The notes: generated by a model from the letters alone, not told the origin. A stretch of 64,000 bases of DNA from Pararhizobium_B sp963838155 (GCA_963838155.1 CAWIQE010000004.1:310001-374000); one strand, 5' to 3'. Shown: positions 1-9,196, counted from the first letter of the stretch. Numbers and translations: made by a program.

Positions 1-370
1 GCCGCGCCGCCGAGACGATGCCGGCCGGAAAGGCGATCAGCGTGGAGAGGACGAGGGCGTAGACGGCGAGCGGCAGCGACACCCAGAGGCGTGCCGCGAT
101 GAGGTCCGCGACGGGGACCTTGTAGGTGTAGCTGACGCCGAAATGGCCGGTGAGCATGCCGCCGAGCCAATGGACGTATCTCACGACGGCCGGCTGGTCG
201 AGGCCCATCTCGCGGTGAAGGGCGGCGATGGCGGAGGGCTGGGCGTCGAGCCCGAGCATGTATTGCGCCGGATCGCCGGGCACGACGTTCGTCACGGCGA
301 AGATCACGGCGCTGGCGGCAAGCAGCGTCAGTGCCAGCGAGGCGAAGCGTTTCAGGACGTATGGCAGCAT
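1..370 (-). CDS. ABC transporter permease, DppB/OppB type (partial)
   Basis: This is the first about 123 residues of an inner-membrane permease of the dipeptide/oligopeptide/nickel importer family; the C-terminal part lies beyond the window edge. The start at 370 gives a first membrane segment (MLPYVLKRFASLALTLLAAS) followed by VVPGDPAQYMLG, which resembles the conserved N-terminal region of DppB proteins. A second hydrophobic stretch begins near residue 100. It lies 72 bp downstream of a family 5 solute-binding protein gene on the same strand, so the two belong to one importer; the second permease and ATPases should follow outside the window. The substrate cannot be read from sequence. The family call is solid. 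Confidence 0.88.
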   Translation of the reverse strand, partial: MLPYVLKRFASLALTLLAASAVIFAVTNVVPGDPAQYMLGLDAQPSAIAALHREMGLDQPAVVRYVHWLGGMLTGHFGVSYTYKVPVADLIAARLWVSLPLAVYALVLSTLIAFPAGIVSAAR

Positions 371-399
371 GAGGGACCCGCTGTACCCTTGATGCGTGA

Positions 400-428
400 C
401 GGCCGGGCAGGAACGATCCGCCCGGCCG
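400..428 (-). other. Intercistronic stem-loop between binding protein and permease genes
   Basis: A perfect 9-bp GC stem (400-408 with 420-428) with an 11-nt loop sits between the solute-binding protein gene and the permease gene. No U-tract follows, so it is unlikely to be a full terminator. Such hairpins often protect the upstream binding-protein mRNA and lower permease expression; that role is inference. Confidence 0.55.
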
Positions 429-442
429 CCGGACTCACGGCG

Positions 443-1936
443 TCACTTCTTCCAGTGGACCGCCGTCATGTCGTTGGCCTGCGTCGGCCCGTTCTTCCAC
501 AGTCCGAGAAGATCGGCACGCGCGACGCCCAGCTTCGGATATTCGAAGAGAAAGGCGTTGACGTAGTCCTCGGCGATCCGCTTCTGCGCCTTCTGCAGGA
601 GTTCGGTCCGCTTGGCGTCGTCGGTCGTGTTCCGCAGCTCGTCCATGATCGTCTTGAACGCGGCGGAATGGTAATTGAAGTAGTAGTCGTCGCGGGCATA
701 GATGCCGATGTCCATCGGCTCGGTGTGCGAGACGATCGTCAGGTCGTAGTCCTTGTTCTTGAACACGGTCTGGAGCCACTGCGCCCATTCCACGTTCACG
801 ATCTTCGCGTCGATGCCGACCTTCCTGAGCTCCGCCGCGATGATCTCGCCGCCGCGCCGCGCGTAGGAGGGGGGAGGAAGCTTCATCGTCGTCTCGAAGC
901 CGTCCGGATAGCCCGCTTCCTTGAGGAGCTTCTTCGAAAGCGCCGGATCGTAGTTCGACAGGCCGGTCAGGTCGACATAGGCGGGCTGCTGCGGCGCGAA
1001 GTGCGAGCCGATCGGCGTGCCGTAGCCGTACATCGCCCCGTCGATCACGGCCTTGCGGTCGATCGCATGGGCCACCGCCTCCCGGACCTTTATGTCGTCG
1101 AAGGGCTTCTTGCCGTTGTTCATGGCCAGGATGGTCTCGCCCTCGGTCGATCCGACGACCACCTTGAATCGCGGATCGGCCTTGAACTGGTCGAGGTTCT
1201 CGGGCGCGGGGAAGTTCGGGAAGCAGTCGAGGTCGCCCGACATCATCGCGGCAAAGGCGGCTGTGGGATCGGCGATGAACTTGAAGGTCACGCTGTCGAG
1301 CTTCGGCTTCTCGCCCCAGTAGCCCGGATACCTGACCAGGGTGACATGGTCGCCCTTCACCCACTCCTTGAACATGAAGGGGCCGGTGCCGACGGGATGG
1401 GCGGCGTTGTCCTTGGCGGTCTTCGGCGAGACGATCTCGGCGTCGCCCCAGGCCATGTCGAACAGGAACGCGCCGTCCGGCTTCTTGAGCGTCACCTTGA
1501 CGGTGAGCGGATCGACGACGGCGACGTCGGCGATGTCGGCGAAGAGCGCCTTCTGGGCGTTGGTGGAGTCGGGCGCCATCGCCCGCTCCAGCGAGAACCG
1601 GACGTCGTCGGCGGTCATTTTCGTGCCGTCGTGGAAGGTCACGCCCGAATGGAGGTGAAAGGTGTAGACGAGGCCGTCCTCGGAAATGTCCCAGGATTTC
1701 GCCAGGTCCGGGACGATGGAACCGTCTTCGGCGAAGCGCGTCAGTCCCTCGAAGACGTTGGCGTAGGTCACCTCGTCGATGGCAGCGGCCGCGCCGTCGG
1801 TCGGGTCGAGGTTCGGCGGCTCGAGCTGCATGCCGACGCTGACCGAATCGTTCTCGGGACCGGCAAGGGCCGGGGTCGCGATGCCGGCCGCGGTGCCGAG
1901 CAGGGCAAGGACCAGGATCTTGATGGCTGTCTTCAC
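443..1936 (-). CDS. ABC transporter substrate-binding protein, peptide/nickel family (SBP_bac_5)
   Basis: This is a 497-residue periplasmic binding protein. A signal peptide ends near residue 25 (..GIATPALA). The mature part has the family 5 pattern: VGMQLEPPNLDPT near the N terminus, VTYANVFEGLTRFAEDG, GTGPFMFKEWVKGDHVTLVR, and a C-terminal region with TIVSHTEPMDIG. The gene starts with GTG preceded by GGGGAG. It is followed by the DppB-like permease and preceded by an M20 deacylase, so a short peptide, an N-acyl compound or a related nutrient is a plausible ligand. It is the distal part of the nucleobase catabolic array, but no direct link to pyrimidines can be shown. An alternative ligand such as an opine or glutathione cannot be excluded. 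Confidence 0.9.
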   Translation of the reverse strand: MKTAIKILVLALLGTAAGIATPALAGPENDSVSVGMQLEPPNLDPTDGAAAAIDEVTYANVFEGLTRFAEDGSIVPDLAKSWDISEDGLVYTFHLHSGVTFHDGTKMTADDVRFSLERAMAPDSTNAQKALFADIADVAVVDPLTVKVTLKKPDGAFLFDMAWGDAEIVSPKTAKDNAAHPVGTGPFMFKEWVKGDHVTLVRYPGYWGEKPKLDSVTFKFIADPTAAFAAMMSGDLDCFPNFPAPENLDQFKADPRFKVVVGSTEGETILAMNNGKKPFDDIKVREAVAHAIDRKAVIDGAMYGYGTPIGSHFAPQQPAYVDLTGLSNYDPALSKKLLKEAGYPDGFETTMKLPPPSYARRGGEIIAAELRKVGIDAKIVNVEWAQWLQTVFKNKDYDLTIVSHTEPMDIGIYARDDYYFNYHSAAFKTIMDELRNTTDDAKRTELLQKAQKRIAEDYVNAFLFEYPKLGVARADLLGLWKNGPTQANDMTAVHWKK

Positions 1937-1974
1937 GTGTTTCTCCCCATCTGCACGGCCGGCGGCCCGTAGCC

Positions 1975-3267
1975 TCAGGCCGGCCCGCCAAGAAGATCGA
2001 ACAGGGCGAGGGCCATGACCTTCGCCGATACGATCATGTCGTCGACGCCGACATACTCGTCGGGCTGGTGGGCCAGATCGAGTATGCCGGGTCCGTAGGC
2101 GATACAGTCCTTCAGTCGGCCGATGCGGTCAATGTGCTTCTGGTCGTATGTGCCGGGAGAGACGACGTATTCCGGCGGCCTCGCGAGGACGGTTTCGATC
2201 GCCTTCGAAACCGAACGGACCACCGGTGCGTCGCGGTCCGTCATCGTCGGGCTGACGTGCCAGAGTTCCTTCAGGTCGTAGGAGAAGCCGGCGCGTCGTG
2301 CCTTCACGCGCTCCAGCAGCTCGACGATCTCGGAGCGGACGCCCTCGGACGTCTCCTCTATCAGATAGCGGCGGTCGACGATCATCCGGGCGGAATCGGG
2401 CACGCAGGGCGAGGGGAAGCCCGAATAGCCCGGCTCGGGCTCGGCCTGGCCGCCGTGGAAGGAATTGACGTTCATGGTCGAGTGGCGCGCCCCGTCGGGG
2501 ACGACGGGCATGGCCGTATGCCGGGCGGCCAGCGTCGGGTAGAGGCTCGTCTCCATCTCCGAAAGCACGGCGCCCATGTGCCTGACGGCGCAATCGCCGA
2601 GAAACGGCATGGATCCGTGCGCCATGCGGCCGTGGGTCTCGATCTCGCCCCACCAGACGCCGCGGTGGCCGAGGCAGACGCGGTCCTTGTTGAGCGGTTC
2701 GGGAATGATGACGTGCTGGACGCGGGCCGGATCGAAGAAGCCCTGTTCGGCGAGGTAGGCGACGCCGCCGTAGCCGCCGGTTTCCTCGTCCGCCGTGCCG
2801 GAGATCTCGACCGCGCCGGGGAAATCGGGAAACGTCTCGAGGAAGGCTTCCACGGCGACGATCGAGGCGGCGAGGCCGCCCTTCATGTCGCACGCCCCCC
2901 TGCCGTAGATCCTGTCGCCGGCGAGCGTGGCGGCGAACGGGTCGAAGGTCCAGCCATGGCCCACTTCGACCACGTCGGTGTGCGAATTGAAGTGGACGCA
3001 GGGTCCCGGCCGCGTGCCTTCGCGTCGGGCGACGACGTTCCAGCGCGGATACCGGTCGCTGTCGCCGGGCGTGTCCTTCGCGCGGACGAGCCTGGTCCCG
3101 AAGCCGTGCGCGGCCAGCCTCCGGGCGATGAATTCGCAGATCGCGAGATAGCAGTCGCCGGGCGGATTGAGGGTCGGGAAGCGGATGAGATCCCGGGTGA
3201 GGGCGACGAGGTCGTCGCGGGCGGCGTCGATGCGTTCGACGAGCCTTTCCGTGCGCACTCCTTCCAT
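1975..3267 (-). CDS. M20 family deacylase (ArgE/DapE type)
   Basis: This is a 430-residue metal-dependent amidohydrolase of the M20 peptidase group. Visible landmarks are the metal-binding NSHTDVVEVGHGW, the bridging Asp in GRGACDMKGG, GTADEETGGYGG with the catalytic Glu pair, and a late HQPDEYVGVDDM segment. The start is supported by a GGAGGAGG ribosome binding site. The gene lies 17 bp after adenine deaminase and 38 bp before the peptide-type binding protein, all on one strand. The family hydrolyses N-acyl amino acids or related amides. ArgE or DapE function is unlikely in this catabolic context, so it probably deacylates a compound brought in by the neighbouring importer (inference). Confidence 0.85.
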   Translation of the reverse strand: MEGVRTERLVERIDAARDDLVALTRDLIRFPTLNPPGDCYLAICEFIARRLAAHGFGTRLVRAKDTPGDSDRYPRWNVVARREGTRPGPCVHFNSHTDVVEVGHGWTFDPFAATLAGDRIYGRGACDMKGGLAASIVAVEAFLETFPDFPGAVEISGTADEETGGYGGVAYLAEQGFFDPARVQHVIIPEPLNKDRVCLGHRGVWWGEIETHGRMAHGSMPFLGDCAVRHMGAVLSEMETSLYPTLAARHTAMPVVPDGARHSTMNVNSFHGGQAEPEPGYSGFPSPCVPDSARMIVDRRYLIEETSEGVRSEIVELLERVKARRAGFSYDLKELWHVSPTMTDRDAPVVRSVSKAIETVLARPPEYVVSPGTYDQKHIDRIGRLKDCIAYGPGILDLAHQPDEYVGVDDMIVSAKVMALALFDLLGGPA

Positions 3268-3284
3268 CGCTCCTCCTCCGTTCT

Positions 3285-4982
3285 TCAGTCGATCAGTTCG
3301 AAGCGGTCGACGTCGACCAGGCCGCGGTCGCTGATCTTGAGATGCGGGATCACCGGCAGCGGCAGAAAGGCGAGCTGCAGGAACGGCTCGTCGAGCGTCA
3401 CGCCGAGCGATCGGGCGGCGTCGCGCAGCCGCTCGAGAGCGGCCCGCACCGTCTCGTGGTCGTCGAGGCTCATCAGGCCGGCGATCGGCAGCGCGATCTC
3501 GGCCAGCACCCTTCCGTCCTCGACGACGACGAAACCGCCCTGGAGTTCTCCCAAGCGGTTTACGGCAAAGGCCATGTCCGCGCCGGACACGCCGACGACC
3601 CCGATATTGTGGCTGTCATGGCCGACCGTGCTGGCGATGGCGCCGCTCTTCAGGCCGAAGCCCTGGACGAAGCCGTTGCCGATATTGCCGTTCCGCCCGT
3701 GGCGCTCGACCACGGCGACGCGGACGATATCGTCGTCGAGGTCGGGCAGGGCATGCCCGTCCTCGACGGGAAGGGCGGCGCTGCGGTGTTCCGTGATGAT
3801 CTTGCCGGGCAGGATGCCGATGACGGGCGTCTCGTTTCCCCTGACCGGGCGCCGGAAGGCGTCGGCGGTCACCGGCCGCGCCTTGACGCTCGCGAGCCCG
3901 ACGGGCGCGACGGGTTCGCGCGTGGCGAAGAGGCCGTCCGTGACCTCTCGGCCGGCGGAAAGGACCATCTCGGCGTGGCAGCCTTCGAGACTGTCGAGGA
4001 CGACGAGGTCGGCCCGCCAGCCCGGCGCGACGAGCCCGCGGTCGAGGAGCCCGAACGCCCGGGCGCCGGAGACGGAGGCGGCGCGGTAGATCGCCAGCGG
4101 CTCCACCCCTTTCGCGATCGCATGGCGGATCATGTAGTCGAGATGGCCGTGCTCGCCGATGTCGAGCGGATTGCGGTCGTCGGTGCACAGCGCCAGGAAG
4201 GGCGAGTATCGCTCGGTGATGACGGGCAGCAACGCGTCGAGGTCCTTGGAGACCGACCCCTCGCGCACGAGGACGTGACAGCCCTTCCTCAGCTTCTCGA
4301 CCGCCTCCTCGGCGGTGGTCGTCTCGTGGTCGGTGCGGATGCCGGCCGAAAGATAGCCGTTGAGCGGCAGTCCGCGAAGGAGGGGCGCATGGCCGTCGAT
4401 GTGGCCGCCCTGGAAGGCCTCGAGCTTCGCCATGCAGACCGGATCCTTCGCGAGCACGCCGGGGAAGTTCATGAACTCGGCGAGCCCGATGACCTTCTCG
4501 TGGTCGCGGAAGGGGAGAAGATCGTCGACGTCCAGTCTTGCGCCGGACGTCTCGAGATGGGTCGCCGGCACGCAGCTCGAAAGCTGGACGCGGATGTCCA
4601 TGATCGTGCGCAGGGCGGAGTCGAGGAAATAGCGGATGCCCTCGGCGCCGAGGACGTTGGCGATCTCGTGGGGATCGCAGATCGCGGTGGTGACGCCGCG
4701 CGGCAGGACGCATCGGTCGAATTCGTGCGGGGTGACGAGCGAGGATTCGATGTGGAGATGCGTGTCGATGAAGCCCGGCACGACGACGCGGCCGGAAACG
4801 TCGATCTCGCGGCGGCCGGAATAGGTGGCGAACGTCCCGACGATGCGGTCGCCGCAGATGGCGACGTCGGTCTCCACGAGGTCGCCGGAGACGAGATCGA
4901 ACACCCGTCCTCCCTTGAGAACGATGTCTGCCGGTTCCTTGCCGGCGCCCTGGTCGATCATGCGTTCCAGTCGGCTCGCCAT
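3285..4982 (-). CDS. ade: Adenine deaminase
   Basis: This 565-residue protein of the Ade family hydrolyses adenine to hypoxanthine and ammonia in the cytoplasm. The metal-binding motif HLHIESS follows VPGFIDTH near residue 80. DPHEIANVLG, GHAPLLRG, CTDDRNPLDI and the C-terminal AdeC domain (SHDSHNIGVVGVSGADM, with a long hydrophobic tail) match full-length adenine deaminase. AGGAAG precedes the ATG at a good distance. Its place directly after an NMT1-type importer gene suggests that the array handles purine as well as pyrimidine bases, although no hypoxanthine or xanthine degradation genes are present. The family assignment is firm; substrate preference among aminopurines is inferred. Confidence 0.94.
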   Translation of the reverse strand: MASRLERMIDQGAGKEPADIVLKGGRVFDLVSGDLVETDVAICGDRIVGTFATYSGRREIDVSGRVVVPGFIDTHLHIESSLVTPHEFDRCVLPRGVTTAICDPHEIANVLGAEGIRYFLDSALRTIMDIRVQLSSCVPATHLETSGARLDVDDLLPFRDHEKVIGLAEFMNFPGVLAKDPVCMAKLEAFQGGHIDGHAPLLRGLPLNGYLSAGIRTDHETTTAEEAVEKLRKGCHVLVREGSVSKDLDALLPVITERYSPFLALCTDDRNPLDIGEHGHLDYMIRHAIAKGVEPLAIYRAASVSGARAFGLLDRGLVAPGWRADLVVLDSLEGCHAEMVLSAGREVTDGLFATREPVAPVGLASVKARPVTADAFRRPVRGNETPVIGILPGKIITEHRSAALPVEDGHALPDLDDDIVRVAVVERHGRNGNIGNGFVQGFGLKSGAIASTVGHDSHNIGVVGVSGADMAFAVNRLGELQGGFVVVEDGRVLAEIALPIAGLMSLDDHETVRAALERLRDAARSLGVTLDEPFLQLAFLPLPVIPHLKISDRGLVDVDRFELID

Positions 4983-5014
4983 CGGTTCTTCCTCGTCCTT
5001 GCGGATGCGAAACC

Positions 5015-5077
5015 GGCCGGCATCGCTGCCGGCCAGTCGTGTCGCGGTTCAAGGGCGCGGACCCGCGGGCCCGCGCC
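5015..5077 (-). other. Two tandem stem-loops downstream of the NMT1-type binding protein gene
   Basis: Two GC-rich hairpins lie between the binding-protein gene and ade: an 8-bp perfect stem with TCGC loop (5015-5034) and a 7-bp stem with 10-nt loop (5054-5077). Neither is followed by a T-run on the minus strand. They may act as 3' processing or stabilising structures that separate expression levels in the operon (inference). Confidence 0.5.
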
Positions 5078-5093
5078 GTTCCCGACGATGCCG

Positions 5094-6104
5094 TCAGAGC
5101 TTCGGCATGTCCTTGATCTCGTCCGTGACCTTGTGGGTCCAGGCGTCCTTCGGCTCCTTGGTGATGGCCGGGTTCTCGGCGCCCTTGGCGGAGGACAGCA
5201 GCGTGGAGACGGTCTCCTTGTAATCCTGCGGGTCGAGCACGCCGTTGGAATCCTTCAGGAGCTTGTCCACTTCCTTCATCATGTACTGCTGGTGCTCGAG
5301 CGTCTGGGCGCCGGAGGAATCGTTGTCGATGACGATCTGGGCGGCTTCGTCGGGATGCTCCTCGGCATAGGCCCAGCCCTTCATCGAGGCCTTGACGAAA
5401 CGGGCCATCTTGTCGACGAACTTGGAGTCGTCCAGCTTGTCCTGGAGCACGTAGAGACCGTCCTCCAGCATGCCGACGCCCTGGTCGCGGTAGTTGAAGA
5501 CGACGAGATCGTCGGGCTTGAACCCGGCGTCGAGGATCTGGCCGTATTCGTTGTAGGTCATGGCCGAGATGCAGGCGGCCTGCTTCTGGATGAGCGGGTC
5601 GACGTTGAAGCCCTGCTTGAGAACCTTCACGCCGTCCTTGCCGCCGGTCGTCGGGATGCCGAGCTTGGCCATCCAGGCGAAGAACGGATATTCGTTGCCG
5701 TAGAACCAGACGCCGAGGGTGTGGCCCTTGAAGTCGGCCGGAGACTTGATGCCGGAGTCCTTGCGGCAGACGAGAAGCAGCCCCGAATGCTTGAAGGGCT
5801 GGGCGATGTTGACGAGCTTGACGCCCCGTTCGCGCGCGGCGAGGGCGGCAGCCATCCAGTCGACGATGACGTCGGCGCCGCCGCCGGCGATCACCTGTTC
5901 GGGTGCGGTATCGGGGCCGCCCGGCTTGATGGTGACGTCGAGGTCGGCATCCTTGTAATAGCCCTTGTCCTTCGCGACGTAGTAGCCGGCGAACTGGGCC
6001 TGGGTGACCCATTTCAGCTGCAGCGTCACGGAATCGGCGGCCGATGCGGCCCCCGCGGTTAGGGTCATCGCAAGCCCCAGCGACATTGCGAGCAGTTTCT
6101 TCAT
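5094..6104 (-). CDS. ABC transporter substrate-binding protein, NMT1/THI5-like (probable nucleobase importer)
   Basis: This is a 336-residue periplasmic binding protein. The ATG at 6104 is chosen over an in-frame upstream start because AGAGGAGAA precedes it and it opens a clear signal peptide (MKKLLAMSLGLAMTLTAGAA, cleaved near residue 22). The mature protein starts with LQLKWVTQAQFAGYYVAKDK, typical of the NMT1/SsuA-like family that binds pyrimidine-like or sulfonate ligands. Two permeases, a small membrane protein and an ATPase follow the expected gene set just upstream in the array. Embedded among dihydropyrimidinase and adenine deaminase genes, it most likely delivers pyrimidine bases or a related heterocycle; the ligand itself is inferred from context. 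Confidence 0.9.
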   Translation of the reverse strand: MKKLLAMSLGLAMTLTAGAASAADSVTLQLKWVTQAQFAGYYVAKDKGYYKDADLDVTIKPGGPDTAPEQVIAGGGADVIVDWMAAALAARERGVKLVNIAQPFKHSGLLLVCRKDSGIKSPADFKGHTLGVWFYGNEYPFFAWMAKLGIPTTGGKDGVKVLKQGFNVDPLIQKQAACISAMTYNEYGQILDAGFKPDDLVVFNYRDQGVGMLEDGLYVLQDKLDDSKFVDKMARFVKASMKGWAYAEEHPDEAAQIVIDNDSSGAQTLEHQQYMMKEVDKLLKDSNGVLDPQDYKETVSTLLSSAKGAENPAITKEPKDAWTHKVTDEIKDMPKL

Positions 6105-6147
6105 TCCAGTTCTCCTCTGGTTGTGGCTCCGCCTCTCATTCATCCGG

Positions 6148-7008
6148 TCATTTCCGGTAGGACGGATGCCAAAAGGTGACGGCGCGCTCGATCAGGGCGA
6201 TCAGCCCGTAGAAAAGCGAGCCGGCGAGAGCGGCGACGAAAATCTCCGCCCAGACGGTCGATATGTTCATCCGGCCGACCTCGGCCGAGATGCGGAAGCC
6301 CATGCCGACAATGGGCGTTCCGAAGAATTCCGCGACGATCGCCCCGATCAGCGCCAGGGTCGAGTTGATCTTGAGCGCGTTGAATATGAAGGGCATCGCC
6401 GCCGGCAAGCGGAGCTTGAAGAGCGCCTGCCAGTCGCTCGACGCATAGGTCCGCATGAGGTCGCGTTCCATGTGGCCCGTCGTCGCGAGGCCCGCGACCG
6501 TGTTGACCAGCATCGGGAAGAACGTCATGACGACGACGACGGCGGCCTTGGACTGCCAGTCGAAGCCGAACCACATCACCATGATCGGCGCCACGCCGAC
6601 GATCGGCAGCGCGGCCGCCAGGTTCCCGATGGGCAGCAGCCCGCGGCGAAGGAAGGGCACGCGGTCGGCGACGATCGCGACGACGAAACCCGAGCCGCAA
6701 CCGAGGACGAAGCCGGCGAGCACGGCCTTCAGGAAGGTCTGGCGGAAGTCGGCCCACAGCATGCCCGTCGAGCCTACGATGCGCAGCCAGATGTCGGACG
6801 GCGCCGGCAGCAGGACCTGCGGGACGTCGAAGCCGCGGGTCAGGCCCTGCCAGAGCGCAAGCAACGCGGCGCCGAAGAGGACCGGCACGGCCAGATCGAT
6901 CGCCCGGGCCGCGAGGCCCGATTTCGGCTGCACCTTCAGGAGCCAGACGTTGAGCGCCCAGGCGGCCAGCCAGAAGACGATCGCGGCTGCGAGAATGCCG
7001 GCGTTCAC
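6148..7008 (-). CDS. ABC transporter permease (SsuC/NrtB type)
   Basis: This is a 286-residue inner-membrane permease with about six hydrophobic segments and a BPD_transp_1 signature (LRTYASSDWQALFKLRLPAAMPFIF, the EAA-like loop, around residues 185-210). The GTG start at 7008 overlaps the stop of the preceding permease as GTGA, indicating translational coupling; longer in-frame starts would run across that gene. With the neighbouring permease it forms the membrane part of the NMT1-type importer. Two non-identical permeases in one importer are common in this family. Confidence 0.9.
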   Translation of the reverse strand: MNAGILAAAIVFWLAAWALNVWLLKVQPKSGLAARAIDLAVPVLFGAALLALWQGLTRGFDVPQVLLPAPSDIWLRIVGSTGMLWADFRQTFLKAVLAGFVLGCGSGFVVAIVADRVPFLRRGLLPIGNLAAALPIVGVAPIMVMWFGFDWQSKAAVVVVMTFFPMLVNTVAGLATTGHMERDLMRTYASSDWQALFKLRLPAAMPFIFNALKINSTLALIGAIVAEFFGTPIVGMGFRISAEVGRMNISTVWAEIFVAALAGSLFYGLIALIERAVTFWHPSYRK

Positions 7009-7940
7009 GCCTCCACCCCCATCCGCCGGGTCACCGCCCGGCCTATGACGTCGATGACGACCACGAGCAGCGCGGCGCATATTGAGGCCATGATCAGGGC
7101 GGACCAGATCTGCACCGTCTGGCCGTAATAGGAGCCGGCGAGAAGGCGCGCGCCCAGCCCGGCGACGGCGCCGGTGGGAAGCTCCGCGACGATGGCTCCG
7201 ACGAGCGATATGGAGACGGCGACCTTCATGGAGGTGAAGAGGAAAGGCACGGCGGAGGGCCAGCGCAGCTTCCAGAAGACCTGCGCGGGGGAGGCGTTGT
7301 AGGTGCGCATCAGGTCCATGTGCATCACCTCCGGCGAGCGCAGGCCCTTCACCATGCCGACGGCGACCGGGAAGAAGGCGAGATACATGGAAATGAAGGC
7401 CTTGGGCAGGAGGCCGGTGATGTTGATGGAGTTCAGCACCACGATGACCATCGGCGCGACGGCGATGATCGGAATGGTCTGCGAGGTGATGATCCAAGGC
7501 ATCAGCGATTTGTCGAGCGCCTTCGAATGCACGATCCCGACCGCCAGCGCTATGCCGAGGAGCGTGCCCATGACGAAGCCGAGCAGCGTCGAGGAGAGCG
7601 TGATGCCGGCGTGGTGGACGAGGCTGCGCTTCGACGTGATGTTCTGGTCGACGGTGGTCTTCCAGAGCTCGACGGCCACCTGGTGGGGCGCGGGCAGCAC
7701 CGGGCGGCGAGCCGTCATGGTCGCCTCGACCATGCCCATGAAGCCGAGGGGATGGCCGACGCGCTGCGCCCGATCGAGCTCGACCGGTGCGTTGAGGATG
7801 ACGGTGAAGAGGTACCAGAGGACGAGGATGGCGATGAGGATCGTCGCGACGGGGAGCGCGGAGGCGAAGCGCCCGGTGCCGGCGCGGGCGGCGGCGCGCT
7901 TGGGTCCGACGCCTTCCGCCGCTGCGGCGGGGCCGGTCAT
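7005..7940 (-). CDS. ABC transporter permease (SsuC/NrtB type), second subunit
   Basis: This 311-residue permease starts MTGPAAAAEGVGPKRAAARAG, a long charged N-terminal extension, then a membrane segment (ATILIAILVLWYLFTVILNAP). After a further cytoplasmic or periplasmic stretch it has five more hydrophobic segments. The EAA-like loop is LMRTYNASPAQVFWKLRWPS near residue 215. Its start overlaps the stop of the upstream small membrane protein gene by 4 bp, and its stop overlaps the next permease start by 4 bp, so the three genes are translationally coupled. It pairs with the other permease to form the transport channel. Confidence 0.9.
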   Translation of the reverse strand: MTGPAAAAEGVGPKRAAARAGTGRFASALPVATILIAILVLWYLFTVILNAPVELDRAQRVGHPLGFMGMVEATMTARRPVLPAPHQVAVELWKTTVDQNITSKRSLVHHAGITLSSTLLGFVMGTLLGIALAVGIVHSKALDKSLMPWIITSQTIPIIAVAPMVIVVLNSINITGLLPKAFISMYLAFFPVAVGMVKGLRSPEVMHMDLMRTYNASPAQVFWKLRWPSAVPFLFTSMKVAVSISLVGAIVAELPTGAVAGLGARLLAGSYYGQTVQIWSALIMASICAALLVVVIDVIGRAVTRRMGVEA

Positions 7941-8275
7941 GCGTGTTTCTCCGCGACGGGCCAGAGGATGAGGATCATGGCGACCGCCCCGAGGGCGATC
8001 CCCGCGAGCTGGAGATGGCCGGGCCGCTCGCCATAGACCGTCATCGCAACCAGGTTGACGAGGAGGAGCTGGCCGATGGCGGATACGGAGATGGCGACGG
8101 CCATGCCGCTCTCGCGCATCAGCCTGATCATCATCAGATTGCCGATCGTATAGAGGACGAGCGCAACGAGCAGGATCGCGGTGGCCGGGTGCGCGACGTA
8201 GGCCCGGGAGGCCGAGGCCGCCGTCAGGAATACGCCCATGGCGCCGAAAAGCCACAGTATCAGTGCCTGGCGCAT
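7937..8275 (-). CDS. Small four-helix membrane protein, EamA/SMR-like
   Basis: This 112-residue protein has four predicted membrane helices and little else. The sequence LVALVLYTIGNLMMIRLMRESGMAVA followed by a helix ending GERPGHLQLAGIALGAVAMILIL resembles half of a drug/metabolite transporter (EamA) or an SMR subunit. It is coupled by ATGA to the permease downstream. Proteins of this type sit in several importer operons without a proven role. It may export a catabolic by-product, act as a subunit of the importer, or be an independent SMR-like transporter; sequence alone does not decide. Existence of the gene is well supported by coupling and composition. Confidence 0.75.
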   Translation of the reverse strand: MRQALILWLFGAMGVFLTAASASRAYVAHPATAILLVALVLYTIGNLMMIRLMRESGMAVAISVSAIGQLLLVNLVAMTVYGERPGHLQLAGIALGAVAMILILWPVAEKHA

Positions 8276-8368
8276 CGACGACCTCCGGTCTCGGCAGCGC
8301 GGGCCCGGGGCCTCGCGGAAGGCATGGCAGCGCGGCGGCAGGCCGTCTCATGTCCGAAGGGGCCGGTT

Positions 8369-9196
8369 TCATTCCTCATAGGAGTGTCCCGCCCTCAGCC
8401 CCTCGCGCACGCGGTGGGCGATCTCGAGGAATTTTTCCGTTTCCCTTATGTCGAGCGGCCGGTCGGCGCCGAGGTCGCAGTCGATCACCTCGTGCACGCG
8501 TCCGGGACGCGGGCTCATGACGACGATCCGGGTCGACAGGAACACTGCTTCCGGGATGGAGTGGGTGACGAAGACGACCGTCTTGCGCGTCTTGGCCCAG
8601 AGCTTGAGCAGCTGTTCGTTCAAGTGGTCGCGCACGATCTCGTCGAGGGCGCCGAACGGTTCGTCCATCAGCAGCATGTCGGGATCGAAGGACAGGGCCC
8701 GCGCGATCGAGGCGCGCTGCTGCATGCCGCCCGAGAGCTGCCAGGGATATTTCTTTTCGAAGCCCGTCAGGTTGACGAGGTCGAGGTTGCGCGCGATGCG
8801 CTCCCGCCGGTCCGCCCTGGAGATGCCCATCACCTCCAGCGGCAGGGCGACGTTGTCGGCGATGTTGCGCCAGGGGAAGAGGGCGGAGGCCTGGAACACG
8901 TAGCCGTAGGCGCGCGCCAGGCGTGCCTCCTGCGGCGAGACGCCGTTGACGGTGATGGTGCCGCCGGTCGGCTGCTCCAGATCCGCGATGACCCTCAGGA
9001 GCGTCGTCTTTCCGCAGCCGGACGGGCCGATCAGGGACACGAACTCGCCGCGCTCGATCGACAGGTCGATGTCGGCGAGCGCGTGGACCGGACCGTCGCC
9101 GGTCTGGAAGGTGAGATCGAGGTTCCTCGCTTCGATCACGGTCTCGCCCGGGACCGGCTCGGGACGGATATCGGCGGATGCGGCGACGCTTTCCAT
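8369..9196 (-). CDS. ABC transporter ATP-binding protein (NrtD/SsuB type)
   Basis: This is a 275-residue cytoplasmic ATPase of the importer. The Walker A motif is GPSGCGKTT, the signature is LSGGMQQRASIARAL and Walker B is MLLMDEPFGALDE, followed by the H-loop VTHSIPEA. The start at 9196 abuts the stop of the dihydropyrimidinase gene (TGATG), indicating coupling between base catabolism and uptake. The length is normal for nitrate/sulfonate/pyrimidine-type ATPases. It energises the two permeases encoded downstream. Confidence 0.93.
   Translation of the reverse strand: MESVAASADIRPEPVPGETVIEARNLDLTFQTGDGPVHALADIDLSIERGEFVSLIGPSGCGKTTLLRVIADLEQPTGGTITVNGVSPQEARLARAYGYVFQASALFPWRNIADNVALPLEVMGISRADRRERIARNLDLVNLTGFEKKYPWQLSGGMQQRASIARALSFDPDMLLMDEPFGALDEIVRDHLNEQLLKLWAKTRKTVVFVTHSIPEAVFLSTRIVVMSPRPGRVHEVIDCDLGADRPLDIRETEKFLEIAHRVREGLRAGHSYEE

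Noticed and set aside
143..1972. Long plus-strand open frame opposite the peptide-type binding protein gene
   Set aside because: It is antisense to a clear SBP_bac_5 gene, has Arg/Gly/Asp/Val-rich shadow composition and no family features.
3342..6062. 906-codon plus-strand open frame
   Set aside because: It spans antisense across ade and the NMT1-type binding protein genes and shows only high-GC shadow composition.
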